Of a stretch of 64,000 bases of DNA, positions 36,141 through 46,965 are shown piece after piece. A program made the position numbers and the translations under genes. Positions within the stretch are counted from its first letter, which is position 1. The number at the start of each line of letters is the position of its first letter. The notes under the pieces were generated by a model. That model had not been told where the DNA came from and searched no databases. It saw only the letters and a list, made by a program, of their open reading frames with translations. Source of the stretch: Voacanga thouarsii (lineage: Eukaryota > Streptophyta > Magnoliopsida > Gentianales > Apocynaceae). The stretch lies in contig JANUWF010001937.1 in the NCBI GenBank assembly GCA_026120185.1, positions 2,604,001-2,668,000 on the forward strand. The letters run 5' to 3'.

Positions 36141-37825
36141 CTTTGCTTGTCCTCAAGCAAAGTATCAAAGATAAGTAGGAAAACACAAGTTTTCACAAAA
36201 TCACTCAATCAATTACAAAATAATATTCCCAATGCTTTCTTTATTCAAGACAACAAAACATATGCTACTATACTTTTCATAACAAATACAAGACTTTTGT
36301 AAGTGAAGAATGACTAGTAGAACCATCTCAACACTAAACATCATTCTCAGACCATTGGAAAGAAGTTAGTTCAAAAGAAATATGCATTCCATAAGCTTAC
36401 TTTTTATACACTCTCTCCACTAATCCGAGACATATCATGATTCTACTTAGGTCAAGTAGGATTTTTAAGCTTGTAATGTAAGGCTAAAGGGTATGTAATG
36501 TAGCTGTCAAACGAAGGATATAGAAAATCAAATATCAAAGAAGGTGAGGGTTTGCAAGAAAAGGATAAACAACATGTACCAATAAATTTCAAACTTTTCT
36601 TGCTCTCCTATCACCAAACCAATTAAAAACCCATAACCTTGTATAAAAATCATATCATAGTTCATGCAAATCTTACATTCTTTTCCTCAATAGTTCTTAA
36701 CTCATCATTCATATTACACAAGATCATCAAAAATTTTAGCAATTTTTATTCCAGCTCTCTTCTGTGCTCTTCTTTCTCTTTCTCTTTCAGCTTTTCTTTT
36801 CAAATCCTGCTTTTGTTTGTTTCTCAGTTTTTTTTTTCTTTCAACATTTTCTAGCAGCTTTTTGTTTTTCTCAATCTTTCTTTTTGTTTTTCTTTTCTCC
36901 TTTCACAACTCCAACTCAACACATGATGCATGATTGAAAGTAACAAGTCATGACATTTACACAAGCATTCTCCCTCATAATTCTTCTACTTGTACTTTTA
37001 TCTATCAAGAGCAATTAAAGATTTGGAAGGTAAATCAAAATTTTAAAAAGAAGTAATGGACAAAGTATGATGACGGGTTTAAGAAAAAAAAAATTAACAA
37101 TTTAGGCTCAAAGTAGGCACTAGGGATAATATAAAATAGGTAGGCTTGAAAAGCTCAAACTATCCAAAGAAGGCCTATTACCGTCATCCCTAAGTTAAAT
37201 CATGAATGTCTTTCTTATTTCGCCTCGAGAGGTATTCAAGTAAGTTTTAGAATGCTCAAGGAATTTTAGTAGAAAAACAAGTTTAAGAACAGTGTAAAGC
37301 ATTTGATCAAGAACTACTTAGTCCAAGTGCGTGCAAAAAGTCATGCATAAGCCACAAATGATATAGAACATATGCTCTATGATCTAGTACAAAGATATGC
37401 ATTACAAATACATCTTGAAAGTGCACAAAATCAGAAAAAAAAATTTGAAACATAGAAGAATTCCCATTCTAACCACTCCCCCACACTTAAGTCCTCAATG
37501 GCCAAATAAATAGAGCAAGGAAATATTGCCATGGGACCAAAAATAAAGGGGAAAAAAGAAGAAAGAAAATACTTCCATTCATTGTGCATTCTTCTACAAA
37601 AGAGTGGAATTCCAGCAGAAAGGAGCATTGTCGAAGTACCTAAAAAGAAAAATACAAAAAAAAAAAAAACACACCAACATATAAAATCTAGAAAAGAAAA
37701 TTAAACAAAAAATAAAGAAAATAGTACAAAAAAGAAAAGTACAAGAAATATAATAACAAAATAAAGACAAACAAAAATAAAAGAAAACAAACTAAAAATC
37801 CTAAGAAAGCAAATAGAGATACAAC
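36141..37825 (-). other. Element B internal non-coding part
   Basis: No supported gene. It holds a strongly pyrimidine-rich block at 36740-36900 (purine-rich in element sense), and a block at 37106-37245 nearly identical to 56868-57005 of B2 ('cactagggataatat...ggcttgaaaagctcaaactatcc'). Open frames of 60-70 codons here are compositional. Confidence 0.55.
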
Positions 37826-38740
37826 TCACTCCCCCACATTTAAGATGAAAAATATTTTCCTTATTTGAGAGAGGAAAAACAAAAAAACTTTACAAAACCA
37901 AACAAAAAGCAAAAATACAAACTCTTTCCACTCATCATGCTTCCTCATCAAGCCTTTGGGAAAGAGATTAAGGCTCCAAGTAAAAGATAGGCATAATGAA
38001 TGTAGAAAGAATGGAGGATTTTGAAAACTGGAAGGTTTATGAAAACGATTTGTCTTAGCAAAGCAAAATACATAAACCTCATTCTCTAACATTCATTTAG
38101 ACACATAAATATCTTTTTCAACATATGAGTGCACATGGTATCTAATGGATGCATCACTCAGAAAGTACCAATTAACCCTTCAAAAGAATTTTTATAATTA
38201 AAATTCCCCTTTAAACTTAGTATTTGAGTTCTTTAAAGATGGGATTGGGAAATCCTTACTTTTCAATGCTTCTACAAATACTAAGTTACCTCCCTGGTGA
38301 ATGGTAGAATTTATCAACATCCTCAAAGGGTTTCATAGAATGAATGATAAATCTAACTTTTTGAGGCATGTTAAACTCCATACATCATCCTTGGGACCAT
38401 TTTTCTCCAAGAAGTGAGAAGAATCTAAGAAATCATGTGACAAAGAAATATTAGAATTATGAGCATATAGAGTAGAATCCAATACCTCTCTTGCCACATC
38501 ATGCAATTGTCTCTCATAGCCTCTCTGTTTTCCCATGGTCAATTTACGGGCTAGCATGAACTCATGAGTCTTCTCGATAATCTTAACTAATTGTTTCCTT
38601 TGAGCACCCAATCATTAGGAAGCTTCTTCATGCCACTGAATAGATGAATTTGTATTGGCAACAAAAGAATTTAGTAATGCTTCTAATGACGTCTCACTAA
38701 AAACATCACTGTTAGCTTGTAATTTTGCCAATCTATCATC
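37826..38740 (-). pseudogene. Element B copy of the shared small ORF
   Basis: Read on the minus strand from about 38740: 'DDRLAKLQA', 'NSFVANTNSSIQWHEEAS', then TAA TGA (38617-38612), then 'GAQRKQLVKII', 'REVLDSTLYAHNSNISLSHD' and 'CLKKLDLS'. After frame damage (about 38330-38100) it continues 'SFQNPPFF' and 'GLMRKHDEWKEFVF'. B2 carries the same order of segments (58715-57779). Where B has TAA TGA, B2 has CAA CGA. An (AT)n expansion at 38749 replaces the N-terminus seen in B2. The protein is Lys/Leu/Ser-rich with likely helical parts, and I know no matching family. It occupies the place of gag but is not Athila gag. Confidence 0.5.
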
Positions 38741-38748
38741 AATACACT

Positions 38749-38749
38749 A

Positions 38750-38776
<27 letters not shown>
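38749..38776 (+). repeat. (AT)n microsatellite
   Basis: About 13 AT units in element B, at the point where the shared ORF starts in B2. Confidence 0.92.
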
Positions 38777-38781
<5 letters not shown>

Positions 38782-39263
38782 TTGATAACTAAAAACTAAT
38801 GCATGACCACGAATTCATAAATTAAACATTAAACTAAGATTAAAAATTGTAAATAAATAAATAAATAATAAACTAAACTAAATTCAGTCCATCTAAAATA
38901 TTGTGTTAGCGAAAGTCCAAACCTGAAAATAAAAGGAGTTAATATTAACTCCAAATTATAGATGCAAAAATCAACAAATTAAAAATATCATTATTACACA
39001 CATTCCATATTAACATTAAGTTAGTAAAATTAAATAACTAAATATACAGTAAATACAAACATACAAAGACAAGTGAGTTATTATGAACATGTATGTACCT
39101 ACTTATATATTTACAACATATAGCGAAATTAAAATACAATTATACAAAAAAAAAAAAAATAGGGCACTTACTCATACAAGGGACGCATATACATATTTAC
39201 ATATAGACATATGAATATATAAACACGGTTAAATCAATGAAATCCAAGCTTTCATGATATTGT

Positions 39264-39281
39264 TCCTCGACAATGGGGCCA
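39264..39281 (-). other. Element B primer binding site (tRNA-Asp type)
   Basis: On the minus strand TGGCCCCATTGTCGAGGA, 14 of 18 positions equal to TGGCGCCGTTGCCGGGGA. It lies six bases after the end of the 5' LTR. Confidence 0.75.
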
Positions 39282-40271
39282 AAAACATGATGTGTTTGAA
39301 TTTAGGTATCAAAATCATACAAAAATAAGCACATTTTCAATCAATTTTAAATTAAAACGTTAACCCCAAATTACATATATGAGCAAGCGCACTCATCATT
39401 AAGCATAGCATAGGGTTTAAAACGAGTATCGATCCTCAAGGAACAAGGATGCATTAATCCCTTTTCTTTCATTTTTTAACTGACTCAATAAAGTGAAAAA
39501 GAAATTAAAAGGAAAATAAAATAAAATAAAAGAATTTATACATGTCAAGGATGGAAAATTATGTAACTCAAACAATTATTTTGACAAACATGACCTTAAA
39601 GTACTCAATCATTATCATAACTAATCATTCTCTTGGCATCATGAAGGATTAAGATAGATTCACTTCTTTCCCAATCCATGAAATCACTATCTTCTAGACA
39701 AATCAGCATCACATATCCTGTCTCAACTAATTAACCCAAAAGATGCATTAAACACAATCCTTGATTAAATCTCCATATCCTGACAGATTTAAAACATGAA
39801 ATTAATCAATGAATCCATATCCTGGCAGACATAAATTAACCTCTAATTACCCAGTTCTTAGCAATTAACCCCCTTTTCCAAGCAAGTTAATAGACAACAA
39901 ATATAAAATTAGTGAATTGAGACCACCATCAACCCCTTTTCCAAGCAAGTTAATAGAAGAAATAACAAATTAATCTCGTAATCAACATAAGTAATTAAAT
40001 GCCAAGAATAACAATCAATTAATCAAAATATCAAAGTAACTCTAAAAATCATGAATACCTAAAAGAGTGTCAAATCACAATAAAATATTTAATACATCAT
40101 TGTTCAAGAAAAGAAAACAAATTTAAAAGAAAACACTCGTAGACAAGCCTCATTCTTCTTCCTTCGTAGACCCTCTTGTACAATCTTCCTTGATTGAGTG
40201 AATTCCTCCTTAGTTTGAGTGATTTAATGTTTTGATCTGCGAATTTTCTCTTTTCTCTTGTGTTTTCCCTC

Positions 40272-40279
40272 TATTTATA
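40272..40279 (-). promoter_or_regulatory. Putative TATA box, element B 5' LTR
   Basis: TATAAATA on the minus strand, kept in the 3' LTR (35603-35610) and in both B2 LTRs (55283-55290, 60100-60107). The GC-rich inverted-repeat cluster 40385-40640 lies just upstream in element sense. Confidence 0.6.
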
Positions 40280-40384
40280 GGCTTTAGAAGTGCCTAAATT
40301 CGTTCCTCTAGGGTTTCTGGCCGAATAGAAGTAGGAAAATATTAAAACTCTGCAAATTGTGGAAAAATACGTTCAAAAATTGAG

Positions 40385-40640
40385 GCACCGTCTCAGTACC
40401 AGCGCACAACTGGCGCTGCCCGTCTTGCTTAGGGCTGGCGCCGGTTGTGGTATGTATTTCTGTTTGTTCGTCAATTTTTCTTGATTTTTGTGCCAACCCT
40501 TCCAGACTGTAGCCGGCGCCGCCTCTGAGCTCCCAACCGGCGGCGGCTATGTTCTGTTCTGCTTTGTTTCACCAATTTTTTATTGTCTCGATGTACGTGC
40601 CAACAGCACGTAGCCAGCATCGGTTCCCCTGTCCTGGCCG
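40385..40640 (-). promoter_or_regulatory. GC-rich inverted-repeat cluster, element B 5' LTR
   Basis: It contains 'cacaactggcgct' and 'ggcgccggttgtgg' ~35 bp apart as inverted arms, then 'agccggcgccgcc' and 'accggcggcggc'. It stands out sharply from the AT-rich LTR. Equivalent clusters are at 35700-35940, 55395-55660 and 60225-60480. Confidence 0.5.
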
Positions 40641-41845
40641 GCGCCACCTCTATTCTGTTTAGCAACTATTTTGTCTTATTTTACCCAAAAAATTTGAAAT
40701 AATGCACAAAATACTTTTCCAAGGGTAAAATATCAAATATGAAGGAATATGACCAGTTATTGAACAAAATGTATCACAAAATGGCCTTAAATAACTAGGA
40801 AATATATGACTAATTTAGGCCCTATCAGACTCCTCAAGCAATGAATTTTAGCATCAAAGAAGCCTACAAAAACATGGAAAACACAAGAGAAAGGCATGGA
40901 AAATCACTCATTAAAGGGGGAATTCGTCAAATCAAGGAGAGTTGTTTAAGAGAGTCTTTAAAGGAGAATAAGGAAGCTTGTCTATGAGTGCTTTCTTTTA
41001 CCTTTATTTTTTTCTTCTTAAATAATGATGTATTCAATGTTTTCATTGTAACTTGACATTATTTTTGGGGTTTATGATTTATTATTTCATTGTAATTTAG
41101 TCTTTTGATCAATTGATTATTGTTCTTGGTATTTGATTACTTATTTTTCTTTCGGTGTTGGTTGATTGATTTTTGTTATTAACTTGCTTGAAAAAAGGGT
41201 TGGTAATCACTTCAATTAATTAATTTCATATTTGTTATCTCTTGACTTGCTTGAAAAAGTGGTTAATTGTGTAGAGCTTAGGTAATCAAAGGTCAGTTGA
41301 TAATTGCTAGATTATGAATTCATTGACTAATTTCATATTTTAAATCACTTAGAATATAAGGGTTTATATTAGGATTGATTTTAATGCATCTTTTGGGTAC
41401 ATTTGTTGAGACATAATATGTTCATTAATTTAAGTAGAAGATAGTGATTCCATGGATTGCAAACGAAGTGGGTCTATTTTAAATCCTTTATGAGACTAAG
41501 ATGATAATTGATTGTGATATGTGCTAAGTGATTCATTATCATGTTTTCAAAAACCTTTGTCTAAATTTCATATTTTCACATCCTTGAGTTGTGCATATTT
41601 TTTATTTTTCCTTTTACTATCGTATACTTTATTTGGTTAGTGAAACAATGAATGAAAAGTGATTAGTGTGTACTTGTTCCTTTGAGGATCGATACTCGTT
41701 AATTCCCTATGCTATACTTGCGGATTTTGTGTATTTCGGATTAATATTTTAATTAAAACTTGACTAAATGATGGATTTAAATTTGATAATTTTTATACAC
41801 AAAAAATGTATGCATCATGGACTTATGCGCTTCTTCTTCCGAATA

Positions 41846-43670
41846 TTAAAAAAAAAAAAATTGCTTTACATGATTTTGGGCTGTTACTATTTTGGACTCA
41901 GATTGAGTCCCAATTTGTTCGTCCAAAAGCCAAATGTGAGATATTTTGTTGAGGAGAGGTTTTGCAAGAATGAACGAAAAAATCCTTGGAAAAGTTGTTA
42001 GGTACATAATTTTGGTAATTCCCAGACCTCTTCTTAAATGATTGAATCTATCTTCAGCCAAAAGTTTAGTGAAGATGTCTACAAGCTGTTCATTAGTTGA
42101 AATATATTCAACACACACATCATTCTTAAGCGTATGATCGCTAATAAAATGATGTTTAATTTTCAATGTGCTTAGTTCTAGAGTGTTGAACAGGATTTTT
42201 GGTTAAATTGATAGCACTAGTATTATCACATAAGATAGGCACGCAATTAAAATTTAAACCAAACTCAAGCAAAGTATTAATTTTTCATCCACAAAATTTG
42301 CACGCAACAACTACTAGCTGCTATGTATTTAGCATCGGTTGTTGAAAGAGAGACACAGGTTTGTGTTTTTCTATACCTAGAGATAAGGGAGTGTCTAAGG
42401 AATTGGAAGTGTCCATTGGTATTTTTTCTCTCAACCTTGCAACAGACATAGTCGGCATCAGTATATCCTAAAGATCAAATGAATTATTTCGAGGATACCA
42501 CAAGCCATATTCATGTGTTCCAATTAAGTATCTAAGGATTCTTTTTATAGCACAGAGATGAGATTCCTTAGGACATTATTGAAATCTAGCACAAAGACAT
42601 ATTGAAAATATAATGTCTGGATGGCTAGCCGTAAGATAAAGGAGACTTCCCTCATACCTCTATATTTCGATTCAACTACTTTTTTACCTTTCTCATCTTT
42701 ATCAAGCTTTAACGATGCGCTCATAGGTGTACCTATTTCTTTTGCTTTATTCTTACCAAACCTCTTGAGTAGTTCTTTGGCATACTTAGCTTAATTCAAG
42801 AAGGTTCCATCTTTAGTTTGCTTGATTTGAAGAGCGAGAAAGAAATTAAGTTTTCTCATTATACTCATTTCAAACTCTTGCTATATTGTCTTAGCAAATT
42901 TCTTGCATAAGGAATCATTAGTAGCTCCAAAAATAATATTATTAACATATATTTGCACAATTAATATATCATTAGAATTTTCAGATTTGATAAATAATGT
43001 GCTATCAACTAATCCCTTTGAAAAACCTTTTGATAGAAGAAAACCATTAGCCTTTTATACTATGCTCTTGGAGTTTATTTTAAGCCATAGAGGGCTTTGG
43101 AGAGTTTAAAAACATAGTTTGGAAAATGTTCATGAGTAAAACTAGGAGGTTGTTCCATATTATACTTCTTCTTTAATGAAACCATTTAAAAAAGCACTTT
43201 TAACATCCATTTGGTAGAGCATAAAACCTTTGAAAGATGCAAATGTAAGTAACATTCTTATTGATTCCAATTGAGCAATGGGTGTAAAGGTTTCATCATA
43301 ATTAATATCCTCTTCTTGATTGAATCCTTGGATAACTAATCTGACTTTATTTCTAATAACAATAGCATGTTCATCAAGTTTGTTTCTGAAAACCCACTTG
43401 GAACCGATTATGGGATGGTCAAGTGGTTTAGGGACAAGCTTCCAAACTTGATTCCTTTCAAATTGGTTCAACTCTTCTTGCATGGCCATAATCTAAAATT
43501 CATCATGTAAGGCTACATCAATACAATTTGGTTTAGTGCTAGAAAGTAGAGAAAAATTACAACCAAAATACCAACTGGTTTTGACTCTACAGCTAGGATC
43601 TCTAATGATCTATTCTTTTGGATGGACAGTTTTGTATTTCCAATCTCTTGGCAAATTTTGATTCATGGGC
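41846..43670 (-). pseudogene. pol: SIRE-type pol: reverse transcriptase and RNase H, pseudogene
   Basis: RT begins about 43490 with 'NQVWKLVPKP' and 'GSKWVFRNKLDE'. Motif A 'QMDVKSAFLNG' is intact (about 43190). From about 43160 down to 42200 the frame is torn by stops and shifts: 'KALYGLK' is followed by a stop at the usual Gln, and motif B/C including Y-V-D-D can no longer be read cleanly. RNase H's distal part is recovered at 42166-42010 ('HHFISDHTLKNDVCVEYIST', 'DIFTKLLAEDRFNHLRR'), which is the usual copia C-terminal block. The frame at 42166 equals that at 43489 but differs from the integrase frame. Confidence 0.8.
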
Positions 43671-45105
43671 TCTTCAATCCTTTTGATTGATTTCTTTAGC
43701 CTGTTGTTCTTCTAATTCCCCTTCTTTAGCATGAATATCAAGTAAAGGAGCCATATGCTGCTTACTACCTTTATCTTTTGAGATACCTATAATATCATCA
43801 TCATCATTTGAAAAAGAATACATATTGGATTCATCAAATACAATATGGATGGATACTTCCACACATAGAGTTCTTTTATTGTACACTATATATGACTTTT
43901 TGTTGGAAGAATATCTAAGAAATATAGCCTCATTAGATTTGCAATTAAATTTTCCATGGTTGTTACGAGTATTAAGGACAAAACATTTGCATCCAAAAAC
44001 TTTAAAATATGAAATGGATGGAACTTTGTCAAATATGAGTTCAAAAGGATTTTTATCTTAAAAATGGTTTTAGTATAACACAGTTAATGATGTAGCAAGT
44101 TGTATTCACAGCTTCAGCCCAAAAATATTTTGGAAAAGGAGTTTTCACACAATATTGATCTTGCCATTTCTTGCAAAGTTCTATTTTTTCTTTCAACCAC
44201 ACTATTTTTTTGACGAGTTTTGGCTACTAAAAAATTGTGTGAAACACTACTTTCATCACAGAATTTTGTAAAGTCATGGTTCAAAATTCTCTACTACTGT
44301 CACTTCTAATTGAAATCAATTTGCAACCAAGAAAATTTTGAATACATTTAAGTAGTTTTGAAAATTTAGAGAAGGCTTCATCTTTTTGAGCAAGGAATAG
44401 AGTCCAGGTGAATCTTGGGAAGTCATCTAAAATTACATAAGCATACCTCTTACTACTAAGACTAGTGGTCCTCATTGGTCCAAACAAATTCATGTGTATG
44501 AGTTCAAGAGGTTTTGATGTAGAAATTATTTTCTTATATTTAAAAGAGGTTTTGGTTTGTTTTCCAAATTGGCAAGCATCATAAAATTGATTTTTATCGA
44601 ATCTTATTCTAGGCAGTTCTCTAACAAGGTTCTTTGAGGATAATTTGTCTAACAAATCGATAGATATATGACCTAACCTTCTATGGAAAATGTAGGTATC
44701 ATCATCATTCATGGAGAGGCATCTAATATCATGTGCCACAAGATCATCAAAATAAAGTACATACATATTTCCAACACGATTAGCAACAAAAATAGTCTTA
44801 TTGCTTGAACTATCCATGATAATGCAATAATCTTTTTCAAAAACAACTTTGCATCCATTATCACATAGTAGACTGAAGCTAAGTAGATTGTACTTCAATT
44901 CATCAATTAATAGCACTTGTTTGATGATAGTGAAAGATCCCTTACCAATATTACCTATGCCAAGTATTTTTCCTTTGTTTTTGTCTCCAAATGTAACAAA
45001 TCCATTGCTTGCAACTTGAATATTTTCTAGCAGCGCAGCATTTCTAGTCATGTGCCTTGAGCACCCACTGTCGAAAAACCATTTTTTGGAGCTCATCTTG
45101 TCCAA
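43671..45105 (-). pseudogene. pol: SIRE-type pol: protease and integrase, pseudogene
   Basis: Protease 'KKWFFDSGCSRHMTRN' at the start, with the catalytic D-S-G intact. GAG-pre-integrase zinc finger 'FHRRLGHIS' then 'YDACQFGKQ', in which the first Cys of C-x-x-C is Tyr. The integrase first catalytic position reads 'IHMNLFGPM', Asn where the family has Asp. The 'RSDSSREF' block carries the second. The open frame ends at 44281; a frameshift lies between there and 43886. The C-terminal integrase tail is at 43886-43674 ('VSIHIVFDES'). Both substitutions fit G-to-A changes on the coding strand. Integrase activity would be lost even without the stops. Confidence 0.88.
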
Positions 45106-45129
45106 TAAATGTTCTTATACATAAGATTG

Positions 45130-46905
45130 GAGAGTGATTTTCGGTACCCATACCTTCTTGGGTCCACGGGGGTTAGTAATAGTTCATTTTACCCTCCAAA
45201 CTACTTTTATACCAGATTGCACATATTTCCTAACATGACACTTAGATACTTTGTGTCCAGATTTTTCACAATATGTGCAACAATTATGTGTCATATATGA
45301 TGAAGCAGCTTTTACAAAATAAGATTTGTAATTTCCAGCTTTGATCTTATGCCTCTAGCCTAGACCATTTCGGTTTTTAGCTATGTGTTGTGCACTAAGC
45401 AATTTTTCCAAATTGTTTTTGCCATTTGTAAACTTTTTAATGTATGTGGTGAAATCATCGACTCTATTTTTCATATTATCAAAATTTCTAACCATAATTT
45501 CAAGAGAACGAATTTTATCACACAAGCATTTATTTTTAAGAGACACATAATGCAAGGAAGTATTGATAACATCCTTTTCGATATTTGAGTACATATATGA
45601 CTCAAGTGAGGCTTTGTTCTCATTCAATAGCTTTGCATTCTCATATAACAAACAATCAATTTTCATCTTCATTTCTTTATTTTTTCTAGACAGCTTTTTA
45701 AGTTCATGAAACATGTCAAATAGCAATTCATTAGGATCATCATGCTTTTCACAATCAAAGTCATGCAAATTGGTTATCAAATTTGGAGAAGTAGGATTTA
45801 CCTTATCCTCCATAGCCATGTAGCAAATGTTTACTTTTTCATTTTCAGAATCACACTTTTTTCTGTCTCGGATTCAGCTTGATCCCAATTTCCAATCAAT
45901 TCTTTTCCTTTCTTCAACTTTTTGTCTTTCTTTTTCTTTTTAAATTGCTTAGCCTCTATTTTTTTTTGCTACTGGACAGTCAGCGATGAAATGCTCCATG
46001 CTTTTGCATTCATAACATTGAGGCTTCAAGAAGGAAGTTTGTCCTTTCTTTTTCGCAAGTTACTTATCCTTTTTGAAGTGGCCCTTTCTAAACATTTTTT
46101 AAAACTTTATAGCAACTGTAGCCAATTCTTCTATGTCCAAATCAGTATCATTATCACAATCAGTTTGATCACTATTAGCTCCTTCATCAACTGCTTTTAA
46201 GGCAGTTCCTGATTTGCCTTTGTCATCATCATCATCATACTCTTGAAACTTTTTGAGTTTCATTTCATAGGTCAAAAGATAACCGATTAGCTTTTCAGTA
46301 GGTAAGCTATTCAGGTTTTTAGATTTCTCTACAACCAAAGCTTTTGGCTGCCAACTTTTTGGCTAAACATCAAGTAGTTTTCTATTTTGTTCACCGAGGG
46401 AATAAGTTTTCCAATAAGCCTTTAGTCCATTTATGATATTTGTGAATCAAGTAAATATATCAGTGATGTTCTTACTTGGCTTCATAGTTAATAATTCATA
46501 GCCTTGGACTAAAAGTCCTAACTTTGATTCCTTTACTTGATTAGTCCCCTCAAGGTTGACTTCAAGTAATCTCCATATTTCATGAGCTGAATCATAACTG
46601 CTCACACGGTTGTATTCGTTAGCATCAAGAGCATAACACAATATATTCAATGCTTGAAAATTTAGAGTCATTTTAGAAATATCCTTGTTGTCACATTCAT
46701 CACTCTGTTTAGGCACTTTTCTGCCTTCAACAAATTTTGATGGGATAAATGGTCCATTTTCAATTAGATTCCGTAGCTTGAAATCTATTGAGCACAAATA
46801 TATTTTTATTCTATTTTTTCAGAATGTATAATTGCTTCCATTAAACAAAGGAGGTCTGTTTGTGGAAGACCCTTCAATGTAAAGTAGAGCAGATATGTTT
46901 GCCAT
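45130..46905 (-). pseudogene. gag: SIRE-type gag with coiled coil and two zinc knuckles, pseudogene
   Basis: The ATG at 46905 opens 'MANISALLYIEGSSTNRPPL', 50 bp after the PBS. It has an in-frame TGA at about 46825 where Trp is expected, then 'LNILCYALDANEYNRVS' and 'HEIWRLLEVNLEGTNQVKES' (UBN2-type capsid core). 46338-46099 has 'LPTEKLIGYLLTYEMKLK' and an acidic linker. The first zinc knuckle, CYECKSMEHFIADC, is at about 46010-45965. A ~150-residue coiled-coil-like, Lys/Asn/Leu-rich segment occupies 45819-45355, then a second knuckle, CTYCEKSGHKVSKC, at about 45278-45237. The reading frame stays constant from 46905 through integrase, broken only by stops. Two knuckles separated by a coiled coil match the extended gag of SIRE-type elements. 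Confidence 0.85.
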
Positions 46906-46953
46906 ATGGATCTTTGCTGCAAGACTGTTAAACCAAAAATAATATAAACCAAT

Positions 46954-46965
46954 GCTCTGATACCA
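46954..46965 (-). other. SIRE-type primer binding site
   Basis: TGGTATCAGAGC on the minus strand, a perfect initiator tRNA-Met PBS, two bases after the LTR end TTTTTCA. Confidence 0.9.

Larger units (their letters stand above)
34631..40827 (-). mobile_element. Non-autonomous Athila-like element B
   Basis: TSD gactc at 34626-34630 and 40828-40832. It reads on the minus strand: 5' LTR 40827-39288 (1,540 bp), tRNA-Asp-type PBS 39281-39264 (14 of 18 matches), ~3.2 kb internal, purine tract 36140-36122, 3' LTR 36121-34631 (1,491 bp). LTRs start TGATAGGGCC and end ...CA(A/C)(A/AT)CA-like. In one stretch (34680-34790 versus 39337-39447) I count about 4 differences in 110 bases. The internal region has no gag, protease, RT or integrase; its one shared ORF is listed separately. 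Same structure as 54316-60657. Confidence 0.88.
23576..41817 (+). mobile_element. Athila-like gypsy element A, with two nested insertions
   Basis: The TSD tggac is perfect at 23571-23575 and 41818-41822. The LTR starts TAATAAGGGCTAAA (5') and TGATAGGGGCTAAA (3') and ends ...GTATGCATCA. The internal region has a gag, no recognisable protease, RT or integrase, a post-pol PTTP-like ORF and an Athila-type purine tract (GTGTGGGGGA). Removing the solo LTR at 23725-28008 and element B at 34631-40827 leaves about 7.7 kb. The PBS is absent because the 5' LTR/leader boundary is deleted. It is a dead element that lost pol before or after the nested insertions. Confidence 0.88.
34233..41817 (+). mobile_element. 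Element A 3' LTR (interrupted by element B)
   Basis: 34233-34630 plus 40833-41817, about 1.38 kb when joined. It starts TGATAGGGGCTAAA, ends ATGCATCA, and is followed by the TSD tggac. Element B sits within it, flanked by gactc. Confidence 0.85.

Noticed and set aside
36639..36854. 71-codon Ser/Phe-rich 'secreted' protein
   Set aside because: Product of a pyrimidine-rich tract in element B; the B2 equivalent (56479-56688) differs in sequence and length.
43825..46200. Plus-strand open frames at 43825, 45109, 45385 and 45922
   Set aside because: They are antisense shadows of the SIRE gag-pol on the minus strand.
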